Positions 27,645 to 36,007 of a stretch of 45,650 nucleotides of DNA are shown piece after piece. The position numbers and the translations under genes were made by a program. Positions within the stretch are counted from its first letter, which is position 1, and each line of letters opens with the position of its first letter. The stretch is from a bacterium. GTDB lineage: Bacteria; Patescibacteriota; Patescibacteriia; Patescibacteriales; Patescibacteriaceae. The DNA is taken from the NCBI GenBank assembly GCA_029570385.1, contig JAKPXD010000013.1:1-45650 (forward strand), written 5' to 3'. The notes under the pieces were generated by a model. It saw only the letters and a list, made by a program, of their open reading frames with translations. It searched no databases and was not told where the DNA came from.

Positions 27645-28145
27645 TCAACGACTGATTAAAAATTGACGATCACTAAGATTAATAAAGTCATCAGCAATCT
27701 CCAATAATTTAGCCGAGGTAGTTTGACGAAAACCAGCTATTTCTACCAAACAGCCAGTAGTGCTTTGAATATAATTAACCAGTGGAGTGTAGTCGCCATC
27801 ACCGCTAGCTAAAACAATAACATCCAGTTTGTGAGATAATTTAATAGCATCAATGCTGATACCGACATCCCAATCACCTTTTTTGGCTCCGCCAGCAAAA
27901 ACCTGCAGATCTTTCATAATAACCTCGAAGCCCTGCTGGCTCAAAGCCTCAAAAAAGGCTGTTTCATCGTCATTATTATCACTGCGGACAACATAGGCCG
28001 CCGCCCTAATCAATTTACGGTCAGCAACAACAGCCGCTAAAACTTTGCGAAAATTAACTTTCTTATTATAGAGATTGCGAGCGGAATGATAGAGGTTAGC
28101 AACATCAACCAAAACCCCAACACGCTGCTCCGGGTGTTTAACCAT
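27645..28145 (-). CDS. NYN domain (LabA/DUF88-type PIN-like) putative ribonuclease
   Basis: 166 aa, essentially one NYN domain. Acidic metal ligands appear in RVGVLVDVANLYHSARN, WDVGISIDAI and VLASGDGDYTPLVNYI, the usual three clusters. Such domains cut or bind RNA in a PIN-like fold. It lies between rpsO and pnp, 10 bases after rpsO, a pair that is adjacent in many bacteria. That makes a role in RNA processing likely (inference). The stop is TGA. Confidence 0.88.
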   Translation of the reverse strand: MVKHPEQRVGVLVDVANLYHSARNLYNKKVNFRKVLAAVVADRKLIRAAAYVVRSDNNDDETAFFEALSQQGFEVIMKDLQVFAGGAKKGDWDVGISIDAIKLSHKLDVIVLASGDGDYTPLVNYIQSTTGCLVEIAGFRQTTSAKLLEIADDFINLSDRQFLISR

Positions 28146-28155
28146 GAAAAATATT

Positions 28156-28539
28156 TTAAACTTCTTCAGCTAAATCGTCAGAAAAATCTTCTTCTTCAAC
28201 ATTATCGGCTTCTTTGGCTAACAATTCATTCTCCAGACGCTTGCGCTCTTCTTCTTCAGCGGCCATTTTTTTGGCAATCTTTAGATTAAGCTTAGCCGCC
28301 AAATCAATAAAGGCTTTATCATCTTCTTTTTGCAGATACTTTAATAGGCGCCGACGTTCACCAACTTTACGCAATAAACCGCGACGAGAAGAAAAATCGT
28401 GGCGATGTTTTTGTAAATGATCGGTCAGCTGTTTAATCTCTTCGGTCAAGATAGCAATCTGAACCTGAGTTGAACCAGTGTCGCCATCATGCTGCCGAAA
28501 CTTTTCAATAATTTCTTGCTTGAATTGTTTGTCTAACAT
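28156..28539 (-). CDS. rpsO: 30S ribosomal protein S15 with acidic C-terminal extension
   Basis: Residues 1-90 are a normal S15 (DTGSTQVQIAILTEEIKQLTDHL, HDFSSRRGLLRKVGERRRLLKYLQ), a primary binder of 16S rRNA in the platform. The chain then continues for about 35 residues of helical, strongly acidic sequence (MAAEEEERKRLENELLAKE..., ending EEEDFSDDLAEEV), whereas the family usually stops near 89 aa. The leader is long (about 86 nt) and includes an inverted repeat, in keeping with the translational autoregulation known for S15 in other bacteria. Confidence 0.95.
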   Translation of the reverse strand: MLDKQFKQEIIEKFRQHDGDTGSTQVQIAILTEEIKQLTDHLQKHRHDFSSRRGLLRKVGERRRLLKYLQKEDDKAFIDLAAKLNLKIAKKMAAEEEERKRLENELLAKEADNVEEEDFSDDLAEEV

Positions 28540-28561
28540 AGTTTTCTGTCCCCCAACCGAG

Positions 28562-28577
28562 AAACAGTCAACTGTTT
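28562..28577. repeat. Inverted repeat in the rpsO leader
   Basis: AAACAGT (28562-28568) and ACTGTTT (28571-28577) separated by two bases, 23 bases before the rpsO ATG. It could be an operator or part of an S15 feedback structure. The two-base centre is too tight for an RNA hairpin unless some pairs open. Confidence 0.4.
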
Positions 28578-28631
28578 AGGCCGCTCCAAGAAGGGGTAAA
28601 ATAATAATTATTGGCTAAATAAAGCTCTTCT

Positions 28632-28660
28632 GTTATAACACTGTTGGAAAATAAAATCAA
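28632..28660 (-). promoter_or_regulatory. rpsO promoter, overlapping xerC promoter
   Basis: Minus strand TTGATT (28655-28660), 17-bp spacer, TATAAC (28632-28637). It interlocks with the divergent promoter at 28644-28673, so both cannot be fully occupied at once. Start near 28625. Confidence 0.6.
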
Positions 28661-28673
28661 GATGTCGTATAAT
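28644..28673 (+). promoter_or_regulatory. Leaderless-type promoter of the recombinase gene
   Basis: TTGGAA (28644-28649), 18-bp spacer, TATAAT (28668-28673). The ATG at 28681 is seven bases downstream, at the expected transcription start. Confidence 0.6.
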
Positions 28674-28680
28674 ATTATCA

Positions 28681-29625
28681 ATGCTTAAAGATGATATCAA
28701 CCATTTTTTAGAATATTTAGAAGTTGAACGCGGCCTATCCAATAACACTTTGATCGGCTATCGCTTTTATTTGCAACGCTTTTTGGCGTTTGCCACTGCC
28801 AGCGGCATCAATAAACCCAATCAAATAAGCCAAGAATTGATCCATCGTTACCGCCTTCATCTCAACCGACTTGCTAATCGCGAGCATGATAATCTTAAAA
28901 AAAATACTCAGAACTACCACTTAATTGCTCTGCGGCAACTGCTTAAATATTTTAGTAAACACAATATTGAAAGCCTGGATTCCAACAAAGTTGAATTGGC
29001 TAAACAGGAACCGCGACAAGTTAGTTTTTTAGAAGGATATGATTTGACCGCCTTTTTACAGGCCCCCCTAACTATTAAAAATTCCAGTAAGTTAGTCCGC
29101 TTACGCGATCGAGCTATTTTAGAATTACTTTTCTCAACCGGCCTGCGGGTCAGCGAATTAGCTCGATTAAAAATTAATGACATCAATTTAAAGAAAGCAG
29201 AATTTACCGTCCGCGGTAAAGGCAATAAACTACGATTGGTCTTTTTATCCGACGACGCTAAAGCGGCCATCAAATCCTATTTAGAGGCTCGCCAAGACAC
29301 TGAACCCTTTCTTTTTATCAGTCATGGCAAAATCAATCAAGAAACTAATCCGATCTACGGTCTAACACCACGATCAATTGAACGGCTAGTGGGAAAATAC
29401 GCCTTAGCGGCCGGCATTACTAAAAAAGTCACTCCACATACCCTGCGCCATAGTTTTGCAACTGATTTATTGATGGGCGGCGCTGATATCCGCAGCGTCC
29501 AACAATTACTAGGTCACGCTTCAATTACCACCACTCAAGTCTATACTCATGTCACCGACCAACAGCTGCGCCAGGTTTATCAAAATTTTCATGGTAAAAG
29601 TCGCAAAAATTTACACCAATCATAA
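28681..29625 (+). CDS. Tyrosine recombinase, XerC/XerD type
   Basis: 314 aa, the length of chromosome-dimer recombinases. The N-terminal SAM-like DNA-binding domain (LEYLEVERGLSNNTLIGYRFYLQRF) precedes the catalytic domain with all residues in place: Arg156 (TGLRVSEL), Lys180 in RGKGNKLR, His253-x-x-Arg256 (HTLRHSFATDLL), His279 (LLGHASITTT) and Tyr288. It probably resolves chromosome dimers at a dif site with a single Xer or a partner outside the window. An integrase of a mobile element is less likely given the housekeeping neighbours. No att-like repeat was noticed. Confidence 0.9.
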   Translation: MLKDDINHFLEYLEVERGLSNNTLIGYRFYLQRFLAFATASGINKPNQISQELIHRYRLHLNRLANREHDNLKKNTQNYHLIALRQLLKYFSKHNIESLDSNKVELAKQEPRQVSFLEGYDLTAFLQAPLTIKNSSKLVRLRDRAILELLFSTGLRVSELARLKINDINLKKAEFTVRGKGNKLRLVFLSDDAKAAIKSYLEARQDTEPFLFISHGKINQETNPIYGLTPRSIERLVGKYALAAGITKKVTPHTLRHSFATDLLMGGADIRSVQQLLGHASITTTQVYTHVTDQQLRQVYQNFHGKSRKNLHQS

Positions 29626-29632
29626 ACTAATC

Positions 29633-29660
29633 TAGACTTTTACATTTAAATTGTTATAAT
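29633..29660 (+). promoter_or_regulatory. clpP promoter
   Basis: TAGACT (29633-29638), 16-bp spacer, TATAAT (29655-29660). Predicted leader about 25 nt with no Shine-Dalgarno before the ATG at 29692. Confidence 0.5.
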
Positions 29661-29691
29661 AAGCCAGCTAACTAAATAAAAATATATTTAT

Positions 29692-30270
29692 ATGCCCTTA
29701 ATTCCAACCGTCATTGAAACTACTGGCCAAATAGAGCGAGCCTATGATATTTATTCCCGCCTATTGAAAGACCGTATTATTTTTTTGGGTGAACCGATTG
29801 ATGATCATACCGCTAATCTAATTATTGCCCAGTTATTATTTCTAGATGCCGAAAATAGCAGCAAGGATATTAAATTTTATATTAATACTCCTGGCGGATC
29901 AGTAACGGCCGGCCTGGCAATTTATGATACCATGCAATTTATTAAGGCCGATGTCAGCACAATCTGCGTTGGTATGGCTGCTTCAATGGGGGCGGTTTTG
30001 TTAGCTGCTGGAGCACCAGGCAAACGCCTATCGCTACCCAATAGCGAAATTATGATCCATCAAGTGATGGGTGGTTTTGAAGGACAGGCTACAGATATTA
30101 AAATCCGCTCCGAGCATATTCTGCACATCAAAGATCGTTTAAACAAAATTTTAGCTCAACACACTAAACAAGACCTCAAAACTATTGAGCGAGACACTGA
30201 GCGCGATCATTATTTAACCCCAACCGAGGCTAAGAATTATCACCTGATTGACAAAATTATCAGTCGTTAA
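29692..30270 (+). CDS. clpP: ATP-dependent Clp protease proteolytic subunit
   Basis: 192 aa serine protease forming the barrel that works with ClpX or ClpC. The triad is visible: Ser98 in [11 protein letters not shown], His123 in MIHQVMGG, and Asp172 in [10 protein letters not shown]. The N-terminus ([35 protein letters not shown]) is the classic ClpP start without a long propeptide. No Clp ATPase is adjacent. It follows the recombinase on the same strand with its own promoter. Confidence 0.97.
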   Translation: MPLIPTVIETTGQIERAYDIYSRLLKDRIIFLGEPIDDHTANLIIAQLLFLDAENSSKDIKFYINTPGGSVTAGLAIYDTMQFIKADVSTICVGMAASMGAVLLAAGAPGKRLSLPNSEIMIHQVMGGFEGQATDIKIRSEHILHIKDRLNKILAQHTKQDLKTIERDTERDHYLTPTEAKNYHLIDKIISR

Positions 30271-30486
30271 TTGAGCTTGCCTTTTTTTGGTCGCCGTGTT
30301 AGGATAAATCCAGTTTATCTTATATTATTTATATAATCCCGTGTTTTGGTTTTGTCGGCAACGGTAGTATTCTAGCTGATATCTTGTCTATCCACATCTC
30401 CCTCTTAAAAATATTTTATCTTCTATACTGTCTAGCTGTCATCGGCTGAATCGTTACTGGCTCCAACCAAAGCCGCCACTATTATT

Positions 30487-32001
30487 ATGAATTATTTTAT
30501 TGGTTTAATCGCGTTAGCTATCGGTGGTAGTTTTGGCTATTGGCTGCGTCGCCAAGTAGCTATCAACAAAGCCACTAGCGCCGAAAATAAAGCGGAAAAA
30601 ATCATTGATGAGGCTAAAGTTAAAGAAAAAGAAATCCTCTTAAAAGCCCAAGATAAAGCGTTAAAGCTAATTGATGAAGCCAAGCAAGAAAATGACAGCC
30701 ATCGCAAAGAAATTACTGCTTGGCAAAATCGCTTAGAGAAACGGGAAACTGCTTTTTCCCAAAAAATCATGGAGCTGCAAGACAAACAACAACAGCTTTA
30801 TGATAAAATTAATCAAGTCGAAACCACTAAAGAAGAAATCAACCAAATTAAGTCGGAACAAACTGCCAAATTAGAGGAGATAGCCGGGCTTAATATTGAA
30901 CAGGCAAAAGAATTATTATTAGAAAAAATTAAAACCGAGGCCTCGGATAGCTTAATGTCGCGCTTAGATAAACTAAATAATGAAAACAGTGAACAAATCG
31001 AAGAAAAATCTAGAGAGCTAATGGCGGCAGCTATGCAACGATTAGCCTCTACTTTTACGGCCGAAGTCACTACCACCGTAGTAGATTTGCCCAACGATGA
31101 GATGAAAGGACGAATTATTGGTCGCGAGGGCCGTAATATTAAGACTATTGAACAATTAACCGGTGTTGAAATAATTGTTGATGACACCCCTAATGCGATT
31201 ACTATTTCCGGTTTCTCGGGAATTCGGCGACAGATTGCCAAGCGAGCTTTAGATTATTTAATTAAAGATGGTCGCATCCACCCGACCAAAATTGAAGATG
31301 CCATTGAGCATGCTAAACAAGACTTAGCTCTAGATATTAAGAAGGCTGGCGAGGATGCTCTTTATGAACTAGGCATTACCGGCTTTGACAGCAAGTTGAT
31401 CCAGATTATCGGTCGATTAAAATATCGCACCAGCTATGGACAAAACGCGCTTAGGCACAGTGTGGAAGTTGCTCATCTATCTGGCCTGTTAGCCGAAGAA
31501 TTGGGAGCTGATGCCACTCTGGCCAAAAAAGCCGGTTTACTCCACGATATCGGCAAGGCCGTTGATCACGAAGTCAAAGGTACGCATCCACAAATCGGTG
31601 GTAATATCGCTCGTAAATTTAGCTTGTCCCAAGAAATTATTGACCCGATTGAAACTCATCATGATGACCATCCGAAGGGTTTAATTTCGGTTATTGTTAA
31701 AGTAGCTGACGCCATCTCATCATCGCGGCCAGGTGCCCGCAATGATAGCCTTGACCAATATATCCAGCGCTTGGAAGAATTAGAAAAAATCGCTAATAGT
31801 TTTGATGGCGTTGATAAAACTTACGCCATTCAAGCTGGTCGTGAGGTGCGCGTTTTTGTTCGCCCAGAAGAAATAACTGATTTAGACGCCCACGAATTAT
31901 CGGTAAAGATAGCCAAACAGATTGAACAAGAGTTAAAATATCCGGGTGAAATAAAAATCAATGTTATCCGCGAATTGCGTATTATTGAATACGCCCGCTA
32001 A
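30487..32001 (+). CDS. rny: Ribonuclease Y
   Basis: 504 aa endoribonuclease that starts mRNA decay at the membrane. One N-terminal helix (about 3-18) is followed by a long charged coiled coil (about 25-190), a KH domain (GRIIGREGRNIKTIEQLTGVEIIVDDTP), and an HD domain whose metal motif is in AGLLHDIGKAVDHE. Length and order match the family. The ATG at 30487 lies 216 bases after clpP, and a TATAAT at 30332-30337 could give a leader of about 150 nt. I see no firm structure in that gap. Confidence 0.96.
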   Translation: MNYFIGLIALAIGGSFGYWLRRQVAINKATSAENKAEKIIDEAKVKEKEILLKAQDKALKLIDEAKQENDSHRKEITAWQNRLEKRETAFSQKIMELQDKQQQLYDKINQVETTKEEINQIKSEQTAKLEEIAGLNIEQAKELLLEKIKTEASDSLMSRLDKLNNENSEQIEEKSRELMAAAMQRLASTFTAEVTTTVVDLPNDEMKGRIIGREGRNIKTIEQLTGVEIIVDDTPNAITISGFSGIRRQIAKRALDYLIKDGRIHPTKIEDAIEHAKQDLALDIKKAGEDALYELGITGFDSKLIQIIGRLKYRTSYGQNALRHSVEVAHLSGLLAEELGADATLAKKAGLLHDIGKAVDHEVKGTHPQIGGNIARKFSLSQEIIDPIETHHDDHPKGLISVIVKVADAISSSRPGARNDSLDQYIQRLEELEKIANSFDGVDKTYAIQAGREVRVFVRPEEITDLDAHELSVKIAKQIEQELKYPGEIKINVIRELRIIEYAR

Positions 32002-32009
32002 AAAATCCC

Positions 32010-33905
32010 ATGTCGATCGGCTCAATAATTAGAAAGATTAAAAAGTGGCGTCCGGTAACTAAACGCCAACCTGTTCACCATATCTTAGATCAGCAAATAG
32101 TTTTTCGTCTATCCAAGGGGCGTTTACCGGGCTGGCGCCAATGGCGCTACCTGCCCCGCTTTCTCTCGCACAAAGAAAAAATAATTATTATCGCCTGTTT
32201 AGTCACATTGCTGGCTAGCCTAACTATTATTACTAATCATTACTATCGACATCATCGGCAAGTAATTCCTAAAAAAGGCGGCTACTATGTTGAGGGTCTA
32301 ATTGGCACGCCTCGTTATATTAATCCACTATACTCATCAATGAATCAAACTGATCGCGACCTAAGCCGTTTGATTTATTCCAGCCTTCTAGCTAGAGATC
32401 AGCAGGGGAAATTAGTTAATGACTTGGCCGAAAATTATGAAATTAGCCCCGACGGTTTAATCTATACAATTAAACTCAGGGACAATGTTCAATGGAGTAA
32501 TGGCAGCCGCCTGACGGCTGACGATGTCGTCTTCACCTATCAAGCCATCATGGACAGCAATTACAATTCCCCGATTAAAAATAGTCTGGGCGGCTTAGAT
32601 GTAACCAGAGTTGATGACCTAACAATTCGTTTCACTCTGAGCCAACCATACATCGCCTTTTTAGATTTATTAACTATCGGCATTTTGCCGGCCGAAATTT
32701 GGAGCCAAATACCAGCTGAAAGCGCTAGTTTGGCCGATCTCAATCTTAAACCAATCGGTAGCGGTCCTTATCAATTTAAATCACTGACTAAAGATCAGCT
32801 GGGAACGATTAAAACATATACTTTAACGATTAATGATAAATATTTTAAAGATCAGCCATATATCAAGGAATTAACTTTCAAATTTTATAACAATTACGAG
32901 GAATTAGTCGCCGCGTTGAATGACGGCTCTATTAATGGTGCTAATTATTTACCACAGACAGCAGCTAAAAAATTACTCGCTGCCAATCGCTATAATCTTA
33001 GATATTTGGGAACACCTCAGCTAGTAGCTATTTTTATTAATCAAGATGATCAAGCCCTAAAAAATAAAGCTCTGCGCCAAGCGCTAGCACTGGCTATTGA
33101 CAAAAATCAAATTTTACTAGAGAATGACACTCTAGTTAGCCATTTGGCAAACGGCCCAATACTAAAACAAAGCCAATATTACGACGCGAATTTAGCTCGG
33201 CCTAATTTTGATGTAAACAAAGCTAATCAATTACTGACTGACGACGGTTGGCAGATAAAAACCATCACTGCCGACGAAGTCGCCGCCGCTGAAAAAGGCC
33301 TAGCCGACAATCAGGGCGATCAAGACCAACAAAAAACAATCACCGACTTGGGGGTTGGTCAGTGGCGACAAAAAAACAATCAGTATCTGACCATCAATTT
33401 AACAACCATTAATGAACCGGATTATCTGCTGATTGCCAACCAGTTAGCTCTAACTTGGCAAAAAATCGGGATTAAGATAAGCTTAAATATAGTTGATACT
33501 GACAATATTAACAGCCAAATTATCCGGCAAAAAAATTATTCCCTGCTGCTTTACGGCCAAAACCTCGGATCAGAAAATGATTTAACCGCGTTGTGGCATT
33601 CTGGACAAAGCGGTGCTAACGGATTCAATCTGAGTAATTATCGCAACGAAAAAGTTGACAAGAGTCTAGAAACTATGCGATCCAGTTTAGAGCTAGCCGC
33701 TAGACAACAAGCCGCCAAAGAACTACAAAATCAAATAGTTAATGACTTGCCGGCAATTTTCTTATATAATGCCAGTCATCTGTATATCCAACATAAAAAA
33801 ATAAACGGCTTTGATACTGATTTTCTGGTTGAACCGGCTGACCGCTTTAATGAAATCAACCACTGGTATATAAAAACTAGCTATCGATGGAAAAACAAAA
33901 ATTAA
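32010..33905 (+). CDS. Membrane-anchored family-5 solute-binding protein (peptide type)
   Basis: 631 aa. A basic cytoplasmic N-terminus of about 55 residues and one membrane helix (about 57-75) replace the usual lipoprotein signal. The outer part is a family-5 (OppA/DppA-like) binding protein: GTPRYINPLYSSMNQTDRDLSRLIYSSLL, LAENYEISPDGLIYTIKLRDNVQWSNGSRLTADDVVFTYQAIMD, and PIGSGPYQF. It ends only four bases before tRNA-Leu. No permease or ATPase genes are nearby. It starts eight bases after rny and shares its transcript. Confidence 0.9.
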   Translation: MSIGSIIRKIKKWRPVTKRQPVHHILDQQIVFRLSKGRLPGWRQWRYLPRFLSHKEKIIIIACLVTLLASLTIITNHYYRHHRQVIPKKGGYYVEGLIGTPRYINPLYSSMNQTDRDLSRLIYSSLLARDQQGKLVNDLAENYEISPDGLIYTIKLRDNVQWSNGSRLTADDVVFTYQAIMDSNYNSPIKNSLGGLDVTRVDDLTIRFTLSQPYIAFLDLLTIGILPAEIWSQIPAESASLADLNLKPIGSGPYQFKSLTKDQLGTIKTYTLTINDKYFKDQPYIKELTFKFYNNYEELVAALNDGSINGANYLPQTAAKKLLAANRYNLRYLGTPQLVAIFINQDDQALKNKALRQALALAIDKNQILLENDTLVSHLANGPILKQSQYYDANLARPNFDVNKANQLLTDDGWQIKTITADEVAAAEKGLADNQGDQDQQKTITDLGVGQWRQKNNQYLTINLTTINEPDYLLIANQLALTWQKIGIKISLNIVDTDNINSQIIRQKNYSLLLYGQNLGSENDLTALWHSGQSGANGFNLSNYRNEKVDKSLETMRSSLELAARQQAAKELQNQIVNDLPAIFLYNASHLYIQHKKINGFDTDFLVEPADRFNEINHWYIKTSYRWKNKN

Positions 33906-33909
33906 ATAA

Positions 33910-33993
33910 GCCCAAGTGGCGAAATTGGTAGACGCGCAACGTTCAGGTCGTTGTGTTCGCAAGAACATGGAGGTTCAAATCCTCTCTTGGGCA
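33910..33993 (+). tRNA. tRNA-Leu (anticodon CAG)
   Basis: Acceptor GCCCAAG/CTTGGGC with discriminator A at 33993, anticodon stem CAACG/CGTTG, loop TTCAGGT (anticodon CAG), a long class II variable arm (TGTTCGCAAGAACA), T loop TTCAAAT. CCA is not encoded. Confidence 0.95.
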
Positions 33994-34053
33994 CTAAAGA
34001 TTAACTCTTTTATTACTCAAAAGCCAATTGCTTAATTATTGGCATTAATTATT

Positions 34054-35877
34054 ATGATTACCAAGTACAGAACTAAAGACTCTGCTGGTCAAGCGGCTAG
34101 TGGATCTTATGGCGCGTCTCGCCGCCCAAACCAGCGGACAAACTATCATCGTTCCAACACTCTCAGTCAAAATCAAGGCTTGGACAAGCTACGAGTCATC
34201 GTCTTGGGCGGGCTAGAAGAAGTCGGGCGTAACATGACCATATTAGAATATGGACGAGAAATTATTATTATTGATATGGGCCTCCAGTTCCCTGAAGAAG
34301 ACATGTTGGGGATTGACTATATTATCCCCAATACCGACTATTTAACCGGCAAAGAAGATTGGATTAAGGGAGTAGTTATTACTCATGGCCACTATGATCA
34401 CATCGGCGCCATTGCCCATTTAATGGGCAAGCTCAAAAACCCGCCAATGTTTATGGGCAAGTTAACTGCTGGTCTGGTTGAAAAAAAGGTTAAAGAACAT
34501 CCGCAATGCCCCCGGCTTAAAATTACTAGAATTGAAGAAGACTCCAAAATTCAATTAGGCAAAAATTTTCGTTTAGAGTTTTTACGAGTTAATCACTCGA
34601 TCCCGGATTGCTTTGCAGCGATTGTTCATACCCCAATCGGTTCGGTAATGCATACCGGCGACTTTAAAATTGATTATTCACCGGTCAATGACAAGCCGGC
34701 TGATTTACAGAGAATCGCCCAAGTCGGTAGTCAGGGTTTATTGTTATTAATGGCTGACTCAACTGATTCAACTCATCCTGGTTATCAAGTTTCCGAGTCA
34801 ACTATCGGCGATGAAATAGGCCGCTTATTTGAAAAAATTGATGGGCGAATTATTATTGGCACCTTTGCTTCTCAAGTTAATCGTATTCAAAAAATATTCT
34901 CATTAGCAGAAAAATTTGGTCGCAAAATTTATCTACAGGGACGCAGCATGAACGACAATGTGGAGATTGCCAAACAAATCGGCTATATGAAATTTGATGC
35001 TAAAACCATTATTAATGATAGTGAATTGCGTCATATTCCCGATAATCAGGTTATTATTTTAGGCACCGGCGCCCAAGGCGAGAACGGCGCCTTTCTAATG
35101 AAAGTGGTTAATAATGAGCATCGGGTAGTCAAAATCAAACCCGGCGATACCATCATCTTTTCGTCATCAGTTATCCCCGGCAATGAACGCAGTATTCAAA
35201 GTCTTAAAGACCAAATCGTTCGCCAAGGCGGTAAAGTTATCCACTACGAAATGATGGATGTTCACGCCGGCGGCCACGCCAAGCAAGAAGACCTCAAGCT
35301 GATGATGCGGCTCCTTAAACCAAAATACTTCATGCCGATTGAAGGAAACCATTATATGCTGCAAGCCCATGCTGAGCTAGCCCAACAGGTTGGTATTCCT
35401 TCCAATAATATCTTCGTCGCCGACAACGGCCAAGTGGTCACTTTGCAGCGCCAAGGCCATGAGATTGTCGGACAACTCACCAAAGAGAAAGTTAACACCG
35501 ATTATGTAATGGTTGACGGCTTGGGTGTTGGCGATGTTTCCGACATTGTTCTCAGAGATCGCAAGACAATGGCTGAGGACGGTATGATTGTAGTGATTGC
35601 CACCATTGATTCCAAAACCGGCGATCCAATCGGCAACCCTGATATTATTTCTCGCGGTTTTATTTATATGAAGGATAATAAAGACTTGATTCAGGATACA
35701 CGAATGCGTATCAAAAAAATTGTCAAAGAAACTGATTTCTTGGCGAACCCAATCGGCGGCCACGGCTTTAACGATGATGATCAATTAAAAAATAAGATTC
35801 GCGCTGATGTCAGTCAATTCTTATTCAATAAAACCAAACGCCGACCAATGGTCTTACCAGTTGTGATTAAAGTTTAA
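34054..35877 (+). CDS. rnj: Ribonuclease J
   Basis: An RNase with 5'-3' exo- and endonuclease activity in other bacteria. A basic, disordered N-terminus of about 40 residues precedes the beta-lactamase core: LGGLEEVGRNMTILEY, then THGHYDHIGAIAHL with the HxHxDH motif. MHTGDFKIDY and the beta-CASP segment (GTFASQVNRIQKIFSLAEKFGRKIYLQG) follow, then the C-terminal domain. I use the ATG at 34054 (MITKYR). The TTG at 34039 has no support. No Shine-Dalgarno is evident. It follows tRNA-Leu by 60 bases. Confidence 0.95.
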   Translation: MITKYRTKDSAGQAASGSYGASRRPNQRTNYHRSNTLSQNQGLDKLRVIVLGGLEEVGRNMTILEYGREIIIIDMGLQFPEEDMLGIDYIIPNTDYLTGKEDWIKGVVITHGHYDHIGAIAHLMGKLKNPPMFMGKLTAGLVEKKVKEHPQCPRLKITRIEEDSKIQLGKNFRLEFLRVNHSIPDCFAAIVHTPIGSVMHTGDFKIDYSPVNDKPADLQRIAQVGSQGLLLLMADSTDSTHPGYQVSESTIGDEIGRLFEKIDGRIIIGTFASQVNRIQKIFSLAEKFGRKIYLQGRSMNDNVEIAKQIGYMKFDAKTIINDSELRHIPDNQVIILGTGAQGENGAFLMKVVNNEHRVVKIKPGDTIIFSSSVIPGNERSIQSLKDQIVRQGGKVIHYEMMDVHAGGHAKQEDLKLMMRLLKPKYFMPIEGNHYMLQAHAELAQQVGIPSNNIFVADNGQVVTLQRQGHEIVGQLTKEKVNTDYVMVDGLGVGDVSDIVLRDRKTMAEDGMIVVIATIDSKTGDPIGNPDIISRGFIYMKDNKDLIQDTRMRIKKIVKETDFLANPIGGHGFNDDDQLKNKIRADVSQFLFNKTKRRPMVLPVVIKV

Positions 35878-35895
35878 ATTTGGACTTAAAATAAA

Positions 35896-35924
35896 AAAAC
35901 AGCCTCGTTCGCGGGGCTGTTTTT
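35896..35924 (+). terminator. Terminator of rnj
   Basis: AAAACAGCCTCG and CGGGGCTGTTTT pair over 12 bp (one G-T) around a TTCG loop (35908-35911), followed by T. Confidence 0.9.
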
Positions 35925-35936
35925 ATTAACAAAAAA

Positions 35937-35951
35937 CGCCCAAAACGGGCG
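35937..35951 (-). terminator. Terminator of the pilin-to-zincin minus-strand run
   Basis: CGCCC/GGGCG arms with a 5-base loop. On the minus strand the stem runs into six T. It lies back to back with the rnj terminator. Confidence 0.75.
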
Positions 35952-36007
35952 CCTTTGTTTGTGCGGCATCAACAATAAAGCTGAATAAATTAATTATAAC
36001 AAATAGC

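Noticed and set aside
24438-28145. Reassignment of TGA to glycine as in some CPR groups
   Set aside because: TGA ends the NYN and RadC-like genes at the expected family lengths and the 43-aa gene too; no in-frame TGA is needed inside any gene.
28681-29625. Recombinase as integrase of an integrated mobile element
   Set aside because: Flanked by housekeeping genes (rpsO, clpP), has XerC/D length, and no att-like direct repeats or cargo were seen.
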